Made by a program: the position numbers and the translations under genes. Positions 24,129-32,178 of a stretch of DNA of 64,000 nucleotides are shown in pieces. Each line of letters begins with the position of its first letter. Position 1 is the first letter of the stretch. The DNA is from Candidatus Uhrbacteria bacterium (GTDB lineage Bacteria; Patescibacteriota; Patescibacteriia; UBA9934): assembly GCA_003518105.1 (NCBI GenBank), contig DOZH01000008.1:70269-134268 (forward strand), read 5' to 3'. The notes below the pieces were generated by a model. That model searched no databases. It worked only from the letters and a program-made list of their open reading frames with translations, and had not been told where the DNA came from.

Positions 24129-27077
24129 ATGAGTACTCTCCTCGAAGGGTTAAATGACGAGCAGTTAAAGGCGGTCACCCATGGTATGGGGCCGCTGATG
24201 ATTGTGGCTGGGGCAGGAACAGGGAAGACCACCGTCATCACCAAGCGCATCGCCTGGCTGATCGAGTCCGGCCTCGCTAAACAGGAGGAGATTCTCGCCC
24301 TTACCTTCACGGAAAAAGCCGCCACAGAGATGGAAGAGCGCGTAGATCAGCTCTTACCCATCGGCTATCTCGATCTCTGGATCGCCACCTTCCACGGCTT
24401 TTGCGAACGCGTTCTCCGCACTTACGGCATAGACATCGGCTTGGCTAACACCTTCAAGTTGCTGACCACGGTCGACACCTGGATGCTGGTCCGCAAGAAC
24501 CTCGCTCTCTTCAACTTCGATTACTTTGCGCCGCAGGGTAACCCCACCAAATTCATCGAAACTATCTTGACGCACTTCTCGCGCGCCAAAGACGAAGGTG
24601 TCACGCCGGCTATGTACCAAGCTCGCGTGTCTCAGCTCGAACTCGACGCAGAGTTCCCAGACTTAGCTTCGCAACCCTCCCCCAGCTATGGGGAAGATGG
24701 AGGGGGCCCGCAAGAGTTACAACTCGAGCGACAGAAAATGCGTGAACTCGCCGACGGGTACGCCGTCTACCAACAACTCTTGGCCGACAACAGCGCCCTC
24801 GACTTCGGTGACCTCATCCTACAAACGCTGACCCTCTTCCGCACACGCCCTAACATTCTCAAGAAGTATCAAGAGCAATTCAAGTACGTGGTGGTCGACG
24901 AATTCCAGGACACCAACACCGCCCAGTACGAACTCGTCAAACTCCTCGCCGGCACTGCTCGCAACATTACGGTAGTGGGGGACGACGACCAAGCTATCTA
25001 TCGGTTCCGTGGGGCGGCGTTGGCCAACATCCTTAACTTCCGCACGGACTTTCCAGACACCGCCCGCGTCGTCCTCACCCACAACTATCGCAGCGGAAAA
25101 ATAATTCTCGATCACGCCTACAGTCTCATCCAAAACAACAATCCTCATCGCCTCGAAGCTAGCGAGTCACTCAACAAACAGCTCGTCGCCGCTAACGGTA
25201 CCGAGGGCTTTGTGCAGCACCTCCACCTGCCAACTCTCGCGGACGAGATTGCCCAGACCGCAGAGATAATCCTCGCCCTCCACGGCGCTGGTTGCGCTTG
25301 GAATGACATCGCCATCCTTATTCGCGGCAACGACGCCGCAGATCCATTTATTCTCGAGTTCGAGCGCGCCGGCATTCCGTACCGCTTCATGGCCTTGTCT
25401 GGCCTCTACACAAAGCCGATAATTCTCGACGCTTTAGCTTACCTTCGCGCGGTTGATCAGCCTCACGATAGCCCCTCGCTTTATCGTATCCTCAGCCACC
25501 CTCGCCTCGGGTTACGCGAACAAGACATCGTCGAACTCACCATGCATGCTCGCAAAAGTGGCACCACACTCTGGCAGGTTCTCGCCAGTTGCGAACTCTT
25601 ACCAAACGTCAGCGAGGACGGTAAAAAGCGCGCCGCCGAGATCCTTGCCATTTTGGACGACCTCCGTTCACGAGCCAAACGTCTACCCGTCACCGAACTC
25701 TACGTCGAGGTTCTCAAACGCACCGGACTCCTCGGCGATACCGCACGTTTGGGCGAACGCCAACAACGTGAGGAGTACCAGCTCATGCAATCATTCCTCG
25801 AACGTCTCCGTCGTTTCGCCGAGGGAAGTGCGGATAAGAGCGTCCACGCCTTTCTGGAAGAGTTTACGCACGAACGAGCTGCTGGCGAAAGTGGCGCCTT
25901 GCCGCACGATGTGGAAGAAGGGCCAGACGTGGTCAACATCATGACCGTGCACGGTGCCAAGGGCCTCGAGTTCCGTTTTGTCTTTGTAGTGAATCTCGTC
26001 GAGCAGCGTTTCCCGTCCCAAGCTCGCGGAGCATCATTGTCGTTCCCACCCGGCCTCGTTAACGAAGACTGGTCGAGCGAGGAGCATCACCGCGAAGAAC
26101 GACGCCTCTTCTACGTCGCCATGACTCGGGCCAAAGAAGGCCTCTACTTACTCTCCGCCGACGATTACGGGGGAGTGCGTTACAAGAAGCCTTCACGTTA
26201 TCTCATTGAACTCGGCTTCATTGATCCTGATACGATCAAGACGGGTAAGAAAGAGAGTGATGCGCTAGGAGGCTCTGGTAAGGTGACGGAGGCGGCGCCG
26301 TTCGTTTACAAAGTTCCCGAGAAGCTGAGCTTCACGCAGATTACGGCGTTTGCGAAGTGCCCATTACAGTATAAATTCGCCCACGTCTTGCACGTTCCAA
26401 TCTTTGGTCGCCACCAAATGAGCTACGGCAAATCCATGCACAACACGCTCCAACACTTCATGGAGTCTGTAAGTTCTCCCCCAGCTATGGGGGAGCTAGA
26501 GGGGGCTGTAAGTGCCGTACCGCCCCTAGTCGACCTCCTCAAACTCTTTGACGAGCAGTGGATTGACGAGTGGTATGAGAGCGACGAACAGCGCGAAGAA
26601 TATCGCACCGGCGGGCGCGCCTCGTTAGCAACTTTCCATAAACAAGTCCTCGAGCAACAACCCAAGCCAATTTACCTAGAAGCCGGCTTCACTCTCAAGG
26701 TTCTCGACGTTACCCTCAAAGGACGCATTGACCGAATTGATAAGATTGCGGACGGTTGGGAGATTGTGGACTATAAAACTGGCGGCGCTAAGACTATTAA
26801 AGATTTAGCCTGGGACGACAAACGCCAGTTGGTGCTGTACGCTATGGCCGTGGCGCAGTGTTTCCCCGACGCTCCAGCCAACATCAAACTCACCTACTAT
26901 TACCTGGAAGATAACTCCACTGTCAGATTTGAGGCGACGGAGAAAGATAAAGCCAAGCTCATCGACGATATTACGGAATTCATGAGCGCAATTAAGGTGA
27001 GCGACTTTGCGCCGACGCCAGGGCATGATTGTAAGTTTTGCGACTTTAAGGATATCTGTGACTTCAACGCTTCGTAA
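24129..27077 (+). CDS. UvrD/PcrA-type SF1 helicase fused to a RecB-like Fe-S nuclease
   Basis: The product has 982 residues. Helicase motifs: Walker A in IVAGAGTGKTT (25-35), VVDEFQDTN (about 255-263), DDDQAIYRFRGA (about 280-291), MTVHGAKGLEF (about 604-614), VAMTRAKEGLYLL (about 662). The C-terminal part has SFTQITAFAKCPLQYKF (about 733-749), LKGRIDRID (about 863) and EIVDYKTGG (about 877), the PD-(D/E)xK nuclease core, then CKFCDFKDICDF (about 968-979); with the earlier Cys these four cysteines fit the AddB/AdnAB-type 4Fe-4S cluster. It probably resects double-strand breaks as a single-chain AddAB/AdnAB-like enzyme. Two hairpin repeats are inserted at residues about 183-193 and 783-793. 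Start chosen at MSTLLEGLN. Confidence 0.9.
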   Translation: MSTLLEGLNDEQLKAVTHGMGPLMIVAGAGTGKTTVITKRIAWLIESGLAKQEEILALTFTEKAATEMEERVDQLLPIGYLDLWIATFHGFCERVLRTYGIDIGLANTFKLLTTVDTWMLVRKNLALFNFDYFAPQGNPTKFIETILTHFSRAKDEGVTPAMYQARVSQLELDAEFPDLASQPSPSYGEDGGGPQELQLERQKMRELADGYAVYQQLLADNSALDFGDLILQTLTLFRTRPNILKKYQEQFKYVVVDEFQDTNTAQYELVKLLAGTARNITVVGDDDQAIYRFRGAALANILNFRTDFPDTARVVLTHNYRSGKIILDHAYSLIQNNNPHRLEASESLNKQLVAANGTEGFVQHLHLPTLADEIAQTAEIILALHGAGCAWNDIAILIRGNDAADPFILEFERAGIPYRFMALSGLYTKPIILDALAYLRAVDQPHDSPSLYRILSHPRLGLREQDIVELTMHARKSGTTLWQVLASCELLPNVSEDGKKRAAEILAILDDLRSRAKRLPVTELYVEVLKRTGLLGDTARLGERQQREEYQLMQSFLERLRRFAEGSADKSVHAFLEEFTHERAAGESGALPHDVEEGPDVVNIMTVHGAKGLEFRFVFVVNLVEQRFPSQARGASLSFPPGLVNEDWSSEEHHREERRLFYVAMTRAKEGLYLLSADDYGGVRYKKPSRYLIELGFIDPDTIKTGKKESDALGGSGKVTEAAPFVYKVPEKLSFTQITAFAKCPLQYKFAHVLHVPIFGRHQMSYGKSMHNTLQHFMESVSSPPAMGELEGAVSAVPPLVDLLKLFDEQWIDEWYESDEQREEYRTGGRASLATFHKQVLEQQPKPIYLEAGFTLKVLDVTLKGRIDRIDKIADGWEIVDYKTGGAKTIKDLAWDDKRQLVLYAMAVAQCFPDAPANIKLTYYYLEDNSTVRFEATEKDKAKLIDDITEFMSAIKVSDFAPTPGHDCKFCDFKDICDFNAS
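24675..24707 (+). repeat. In-frame hairpin repeat 1 in the helicase gene
   Basis: Copy with CTCCCCCAGCTATGGGGAAG then ATGGAGGGGGC, read here in a different frame from the other copies (PSPSYGEDGGG). Confidence 0.82.
26475..26507 (+). repeat. In-frame hairpin repeat 2 in the helicase gene
   Basis: CTCCCCCA-GCTA-TGGGGGAG then CTAGAGGGGGCT, read as SPPAMGELEGA between the nuclease-domain segments. Confidence 0.85.
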
Positions 27078-27079
27078 TT

Positions 27080-27427
27080 ATGGCCATGCAAGATATCGGT
27101 AACCTCCTAGCCACGTCATTTTTGAAACGACACGGCATCGAACAATCCGTCACCGCCACCATGATTGTGCAGCGTGCCAATGCCATCCTAGCCGAGCTCA
27201 TCGTGAACTCACCGCTCAAGAACGACGTTTACGTCATCTCCTACAAGAATGACGAGCTTGTGGTGGCTTGTCGTCACGCCGCCGCGAGCCACGCCGTGCA
27301 AGGATTATTGCCACAATTGCGCCAAGCTATTCAGCAGGACTTTCCCAATAAATCATTTCTCGCGCTGCGGACTCGCTTGAGCGGCCAAGAGTGGTATAAT
27401 GATGCTAGTCTTGAACCTGGCAATTGA
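27080..27427 (+). CDS. DUF721 (DciA-like) protein
   Basis: This 115-residue protein is probably a DUF721 member. It has GIEQSVTATMIVQRANAILA near residue 20-40, VYVISYKNDELVVACRHAAA (about 50-70), then LLPQLRQAIQQ, the strand-strand-helix order of that KH-like domain. In many bacteria DUF721/DciA loads or helps the replicative helicase DnaB. It starts 2 bases after the helicase-nuclease stop and precedes a small membrane protein and mreB. The match is by pattern, so confidence is moderate. Confidence 0.6.
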   Translation: MAMQDIGNLLATSFLKRHGIEQSVTATMIVQRANAILAELIVNSPLKNDVYVISYKNDELVVACRHAAASHAVQGLLPQLRQAIQQDFPNKSFLALRTRLSGQEWYNDASLEPGN

Positions 27428-27434
27428 ATAGCCT

Positions 27435-27818
27435 ATGAACTTGCGTGATTATCTCCTCTCACTTCTAGCCGGTACGGTTGCTGCCCTCACCTCGGCGGTT
27501 ATCGTCTTGCTCATGATCGACCCGGTCAGCGCTGGCCTCCTCGCCCTCGCTAGTCTCTACGTCACTCTTGGCGCTGCCGCCGTGGGCTTGTTCACCATCA
27601 TCGGCACACTCGTCCGCGTCAAACGCCAAGCCGCTCAAGCCGACGTCGGCCAGGCCGTCGCCCGTTCCCTCCGTCAAGCTATCTTTTTTGCCGGCCTCCT
27701 CTTAATCTCGCTTTTCCTCTCCGCCCGCGATTTGCTCACGGTGTGGACAGTTTTGCTCCTCGTAATTTTGGTAACCTTAGTTGAGTTTTTCTTCCTAGCA
27801 GGGAAGCGTGAAGCGTAG
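27435..27818 (+). CDS. Small membrane protein, unknown function
   Basis: The 127-residue product has four hydrophobic segments (about 6-28, 31-61, 84-97, 103-122) and a basic, helical loop between the second and third (RVKRQAAQADVGQAVARSLRQ). I do not recognise a family. It lies 7 bases after the DUF721 gene and 16 bases before mreB, so it is probably expressed with the shape genes. Confidence 0.6.
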   Translation: MNLRDYLLSLLAGTVAALTSAVIVLLMIDPVSAGLLALASLYVTLGAAAVGLFTIIGTLVRVKRQAAQADVGQAVARSLRQAIFFAGLLLISLFLSARDLLTVWTVLLLVILVTLVEFFFLAGKREA

Positions 27819-27834
27819 TAAAGTGTGAGCTGAT

Positions 27835-28887
27835 ATGTTCAACCGCCTCTTTGGCCGCTTTTCGCGCGACATTGCTATTGACCTTGGCACCTCACATACT
27901 CGCCTTTTTATTAAGGAGAAGGGCATTGTCATGCACGAGCCGTCCATCGTGGCGGTCAACACGCGCACCAACCAAATTCTCGCCGTCGGTCATGCCGCTA
28001 AAGACATGGTGGGTAAAACGCCACCTCATATTGTCACCACCCGGCCGCTTAGCAAGGGCGTCATTTCTGACTTCGAAGTGACGGAAAAAATGCTTAAGTA
28101 TTTCGTCGACACCATTCACCAAGAATCCTTCACCATCGTGCCGCGACCGCACATTGTGATGAGCGTGCCGCTCGAAATTACGGAGGTGGAACGTAAGGCC
28201 GTGGAAGACGCCGCCATTGGGGCCGGTGCGCGTGAAGTGTCGCTAGTCGAGTCGCCAATTTTGGCCGCGCTGGGAGCTGGGCTGCCAATTGAAGCGTCAA
28301 TTGGTAACATGATTGTGGACATTGGCGGCGGCACCACCGAGATTGCTGTTATCTCACTGTGCGGCATCGTAACCTGGAAGTCGCTCACCATAGCGGGCGA
28401 CGAAATGACTAAAAACATTATCACCTATGCCCGTGACGTATTTAATATTTTGACGGGCGACAAAGTAGCCGAGCAAGTCAAAATGCGCATTGGTAGCACC
28501 GTCGACACTGGAGATAGACTGGAAATTGAAATGCGTGGTCGCGACCTCGTCACTGGTTTACCTAAGCAGGTCATTATCAACGAAGGCCAGGTTCGTGAAG
28601 CTATCTACAAATCCGTCAAAGTAATCATCGAAAACATTAAGGCGACCATTGAAGTCACGCCGCCAGAACTGGTGGCCGACATTTACGAACGGGGCATTGT
28701 CCTGACGGGTGGCGGGGCACTCCTGCGTGGCATCGAACGGAGTATCAGCAAAGAGGTAGACATTCCCGTGCGCATTGCGGAAGACCCAATGACGGCTACG
28801 GTGCGGGGAGCTGGCCTCTTACTCGATCAGCCATTACTTCTCAAAGACATCGCCTTGCCAGCCACTGGTCACGACGCCGTGCGCTAA
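27835..28887 (+). CDS. mreB: Rod shape-determining protein MreB
   Basis: This is a 350-residue bacterial actin. ATP-site motifs: IAIDLGTSHTRLF (about 12-24), MIVDIGGGTTEIAVIS (about 159-174), VLTGGGALLRGIE (about 289-301). The N-terminal amphipathic stretch MFNRLFGRFSRD fits the membrane-binding sequence. It forms antiparallel membrane filaments that guide the elongation machinery. First gene of mreB-mreC-mreD-PBP2. Confidence 0.96.
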   Translation: MFNRLFGRFSRDIAIDLGTSHTRLFIKEKGIVMHEPSIVAVNTRTNQILAVGHAAKDMVGKTPPHIVTTRPLSKGVISDFEVTEKMLKYFVDTIHQESFTIVPRPHIVMSVPLEITEVERKAVEDAAIGAGAREVSLVESPILAALGAGLPIEASIGNMIVDIGGGTTEIAVISLCGIVTWKSLTIAGDEMTKNIITYARDVFNILTGDKVAEQVKMRIGSTVDTGDRLEIEMRGRDLVTGLPKQVIINEGQVREAIYKSVKVIIENIKATIEVTPPELVADIYERGIVLTGGGALLRGIERSISKEVDIPVRIAEDPMTATVRGAGLLLDQPLLLKDIALPATGHDAVR

Positions 28888-28897
28888 TTAAGCGAGT

Positions 28898-29704
28898 ATG
28901 CTCCGTCAATCAAGAATCACCAAGACGGGCTATGGTTTGCGCACTGCAGGCATTTTTGTTGCCATCGTTCTTAGCTATTTAGTACTCCGCGCCATTCCGC
29001 CCGTTGGTCGAGTCTTGGCTCGCGTCGAGCATGGCTTTGTTGTTATTGGCACCAGTGTTGGTGGCCTCATCTCCAGAATCACAAGTTCTGAGGTCTCGGC
29101 TAACTCCAAGCTCAACGTTTGCACCACGCAACTGGCCAGCACCACAAAACAGGTGGCGGATTTAAGTGATCAAGCCAAGAGCATCACTGAGCTGGAAGCC
29201 ATGGTCGGTTACCTTAACGAGTCTCACGTCACGGGCGTGGCGGCACGCATTGTCACTCGCTCACTGCCAGAAACTTCGGAGTTGACTATCGACAAGGGGA
29301 GTAGCGACGGTGTGGTGAGTGGTAGCGCAGTCACGATTGCCGACGGTCATCTGCTCGGCGTAGTAACAGAAGTTGCTAGTGGTTCGGCTCAGGTTCGCCT
29401 CGTCCATAGCCAAGCCAGCAGTATTCCGGCCATGATTGTTAATAGCGACCGTACAATTGGTTTAGTGGAAGGCCAAGACGGCACAATCCTCCGCATGCAA
29501 TATATTCCGCTTGACGCCAACGTGCATGAAGGCGATGTGGTGGTCACCTCAGGTTTGGCCGGCGGCTTACCTGCTAACATTGTTATTGGCTTAGTCACAA
29601 GTGTTATCAGCGAGGAGACGGCGCCATTTTTGCAAGCTCTAATTGAACCGCTCTACGATGATCGAATCTGGACCAATGTCTTAGTTTTAAGTCCCACATT
29701 TTAA
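28898..29704 (+). CDS. mreC: Rod shape-determining protein MreC
   Basis: The product has 268 residues: a basic N terminus, a membrane segment (about 13-32), a coiled-coil region (about 66-105) and a beta-rich outer domain with LTIDKGSSDGVVSGSAVT (about 130-147), HEGDVVVTSGLAGGLPANI (about 209-227), the MreC family pattern. It scaffolds PBP2 and the elongasome. It starts 10 bases after mreB. Confidence 0.92.
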   Translation: MLRQSRITKTGYGLRTAGIFVAIVLSYLVLRAIPPVGRVLARVEHGFVVIGTSVGGLISRITSSEVSANSKLNVCTTQLASTTKQVADLSDQAKSITELEAMVGYLNESHVTGVAARIVTRSLPETSELTIDKGSSDGVVSGSAVTIADGHLLGVVTEVASGSAQVRLVHSQASSIPAMIVNSDRTIGLVEGQDGTILRMQYIPLDANVHEGDVVVTSGLAGGLPANIVIGLVTSVISEETAPFLQALIEPLYDDRIWTNVLVLSPTF

Positions 29705-29705
29705 T

Positions 29706-30212
29706 ATGCGCGAGGCAATTTATCTCGCTCTTGGTTTTGCCAGCACCATGTTCGTGGCCCTCGGCGTCATCCCATCTCTACCTTTTCCTCTAATGTACAC
29801 GCCGCTTGTTTTAATTACTGGCTTGTTAGTCCTGCAGCGTGAGGGCGTCGGTCCAGGTATAGCTTGGCTATTGCTCGGCAGTCTTCTACTGTCTATCGAT
29901 CACGTAGCACCACGCATGCTTATCCCGTCAATCATCGCCACTCTAGTTGCTGCCATTTTCGCCAATCGAGTTTTTGCCACACGTTCCGTTTACGCTCTCA
30001 TGGGCCTAGGCCTAATCACTGGTTTAACTTTCAGCCTAGTAGTCCTACTCGGTGCGCTATTCTCCGTCATCTTTTTAGCGACCCCGCTGCCAACCACCCT
30101 GCTGCTCAGCCTCTTAGCTTTTTTCCTACTTCTGCAGCTTGGCCTCTATCTTGGCTTCCTCGCCGTGACCTCATTGCGCAGCTGGACGCTCCGCACATTC
30201 GTTGTTCGCTAG
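29706..30212 (+). CDS. mreD: Rod shape-determining protein MreD
   Basis: This 168-residue hydrophobic protein with about five membrane segments lies directly between mreC (1-base gap) and PBP2 (1-base gap). Sequence conservation in MreD is low, so the call rests on topology, length and position. It begins MREAIYLALGFASTMFVALG. Confidence 0.85.
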   Translation: MREAIYLALGFASTMFVALGVIPSLPFPLMYTPLVLITGLLVLQREGVGPGIAWLLLGSLLLSIDHVAPRMLIPSIIATLVAAIFANRVFATRSVYALMGLGLITGLTFSLVVLLGALFSVIFLATPLPTTLLLSLLAFFLLLQLGLYLGFLAVTSLRSWTLRTFVVR

Positions 30213-30213
30213 T

Positions 30214-32109
30214 ATGCCAGCGCCTTCACCTTTTGGTACATTGCTAAACGACGACCTGGGCGCGCTGTCTGACAGTTCGTCGGATATTGTGATGACAGAG
30301 GTAGTGGGTCGTCGTGGTCGTGTCGACAGCGAACCTGTGCGGGCTTTTGTTGGCAATGTCATTCCGGCCAAGCGCTACAAGTTGGGGATTATTCTAACCC
30401 TTGGCCTGCTCAGTTTCTTTCTAGCTCGGGCTGGCTACTTCCAGATTATTCAAGGCTCGTCCTATCGAGCCATCGCCGAGGCTAACCGTGGCCGCACGCA
30501 TATTTTGCCAGCCCAGCGTGGTTTGATTACAGATAGGAACGGCATCATCCTCGCTAAGAACATTCCGTCCTTCACACTTATCGGACGCTCAGCCGAATTA
30601 CCCAAGAAGGAAGAAGCTCGCAATCAGCTCTTTGCGCAAATAGCACCCCAGGTTGGTGGCGACGCTTTAGCTTGGACAGCAGCTTATGAGACTGGTCACG
30701 CCGCCTCATCCTTCGAACTAATGGCCGACGTACCGTATGAACAGGCTTTAGCTTTTGCCGTGCATGATAGCGACGTGGTGGGAATTGACTTACTCCTCGA
30801 CGCTGAGCGCTCTTACGTCACGAACGCCATTCCTTCGCTTTCGCACGTCATGGGCTACACCGGTGTCATGAACGCGGAAGACTATGCCACGGAGAAGAAG
30901 AACGGCTATCAGCCTTACGACAAAATAGGTAAACAAGGCGTGGAGTCGACGCATGAAGCGGAACTGCGCGGCACTAATGGTTATGAAACATTAGAGGTTA
31001 ATGCTCAGGGTAAATACTTGCGCACAGTGGCTAAGCAGGACCCTGTTGACGGGGCGCGTTTAACTTTGTCCATCGACGCTAATTTGCAGCAGCACATCGA
31101 GCAGGTCCTGGCAGGTCGACTTAAAGGCACTGTGGCCTCGCGTGGCGCAGTCGTCGTCATGAATCCCAAGAACGGGGAGATCCTTGCTCTTGTTTCTTGG
31201 CCAGCTTATGACGCCAATCTTTTTACCGACGGCATCAGCCAAACCAATTACAGCGCCTTGCTTGACGACCCCAATCATCCACTATTCCCGCGAGCCACGG
31301 CGGGGGAGTATCCCTCGGGCAGTACCATTAAGCCGGAGTACGCCGCGGCAGCCTTGATGGAGGGCATCATCACGCCAAATACCACGGTCATGTCGACCGG
31401 TGGCTTGCAAACCGGTAACCGTTTCTTTCCTGACTGGCGGCCAGGTGGTCACGGGCTCACCAACGTCTATCACGCCATTGCGGACAGTGTGAATACTTTC
31501 TTCTACACTATCGGTGGTGGCTATGACACTTTTAAGGGTTTGGGTATCGACAGGCTCATGTCCTGGGCCGCCACCTTTGGCTTCGGTAGCAAGAGCGGGC
31601 TTGATGTGCCAGGGGAGGGCAATGGCTTTTTGCCAAGTCCTGCCACCAAGCTCGAGGCAACCGGCGAGCCGTGGTACATTGGCGACACTTACAACGTCTC
31701 AATCGGTCAGGGCGACTTCCTGGTGACGCCAGTCCAGATGGCTCGTGCTACTTCTGTATTTGCCAACGACGGCATTCTTGAAACGCCACACCTGGAACTC
31801 GGCGCCAGCACACCTGAGACTCGCGTGGTCACGAGTGAAGTCGCCCAAGTCATCAAAGACGCCATGCGTCAAACTATCACCAACGGTTCAGCTAGCTCCC
31901 TGCAAAGCGTCCCCGTCGCCGTCGCTGGTAAGACTGGTACTGCGCAGTGGTCGCACTCTTCGCCACCGCATTCCTGGTTCACCGGTTTCGCCCCTTACGA
32001 TAATCCAGAGCTCACTATCACCACGGTCATCGAGGAAGGTGGCGACGCCGCGCTCGCCATTCCCATCAGCCGCGAAATCCTGGAATGGTACTTTGCGGGG
32101 AGGAAATAG
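30214..32109 (+). CDS. mrdA: Penicillin-binding protein 2 (peptidoglycan transpeptidase)
   Basis: The product has 631 residues: a roughly 55-residue cytoplasmic tail, one membrane segment (about 56-75), a dimerisation/pedestal domain, and a transpeptidase domain with the active-site STIK (370-373, in SGSTIKPEYAA), SxN as SVN (about 424), and KTGT in GKTGTAQWSH (about 572). It cross-links peptidoglycan during cell elongation together with RodA, which is not in this window. Start at MPAPSPFG, 1 base after the mreD stop. The cytoplasmic tail is longer than in model PBP2 proteins. Confidence 0.94.
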   Translation: MPAPSPFGTLLNDDLGALSDSSSDIVMTEVVGRRGRVDSEPVRAFVGNVIPAKRYKLGIILTLGLLSFFLARAGYFQIIQGSSYRAIAEANRGRTHILPAQRGLITDRNGIILAKNIPSFTLIGRSAELPKKEEARNQLFAQIAPQVGGDALAWTAAYETGHAASSFELMADVPYEQALAFAVHDSDVVGIDLLLDAERSYVTNAIPSLSHVMGYTGVMNAEDYATEKKNGYQPYDKIGKQGVESTHEAELRGTNGYETLEVNAQGKYLRTVAKQDPVDGARLTLSIDANLQQHIEQVLAGRLKGTVASRGAVVVMNPKNGEILALVSWPAYDANLFTDGISQTNYSALLDDPNHPLFPRATAGEYPSGSTIKPEYAAAALMEGIITPNTTVMSTGGLQTGNRFFPDWRPGGHGLTNVYHAIADSVNTFFYTIGGGYDTFKGLGIDRLMSWAATFGFGSKSGLDVPGEGNGFLPSPATKLEATGEPWYIGDTYNVSIGQGDFLVTPVQMARATSVFANDGILETPHLELGASTPETRVVTSEVAQVIKDAMRQTITNGSASSLQSVPVAVAGKTGTAQWSHSSPPHSWFTGFAPYDNPELTITTVIEEGGDAALAIPISREILEWYFAGRK

Positions 32110-32125
32110 TTATCCACGCCGTACG

Positions 32126-32154
32126 TTGACCAGCTAAAACCAGCATGATAATAC
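32126..32154 (+). promoter_or_regulatory. Promoter of the Rhs toxin gene
   Basis: TTGACC (32126-32131), 17 bases, TAATAC (32149-32154), 24 bases before the ATG at 32179. Confidence 0.7.
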
Positions 32155-32178
32155 TGTTAGCAAGTTAATCATTCGCGT

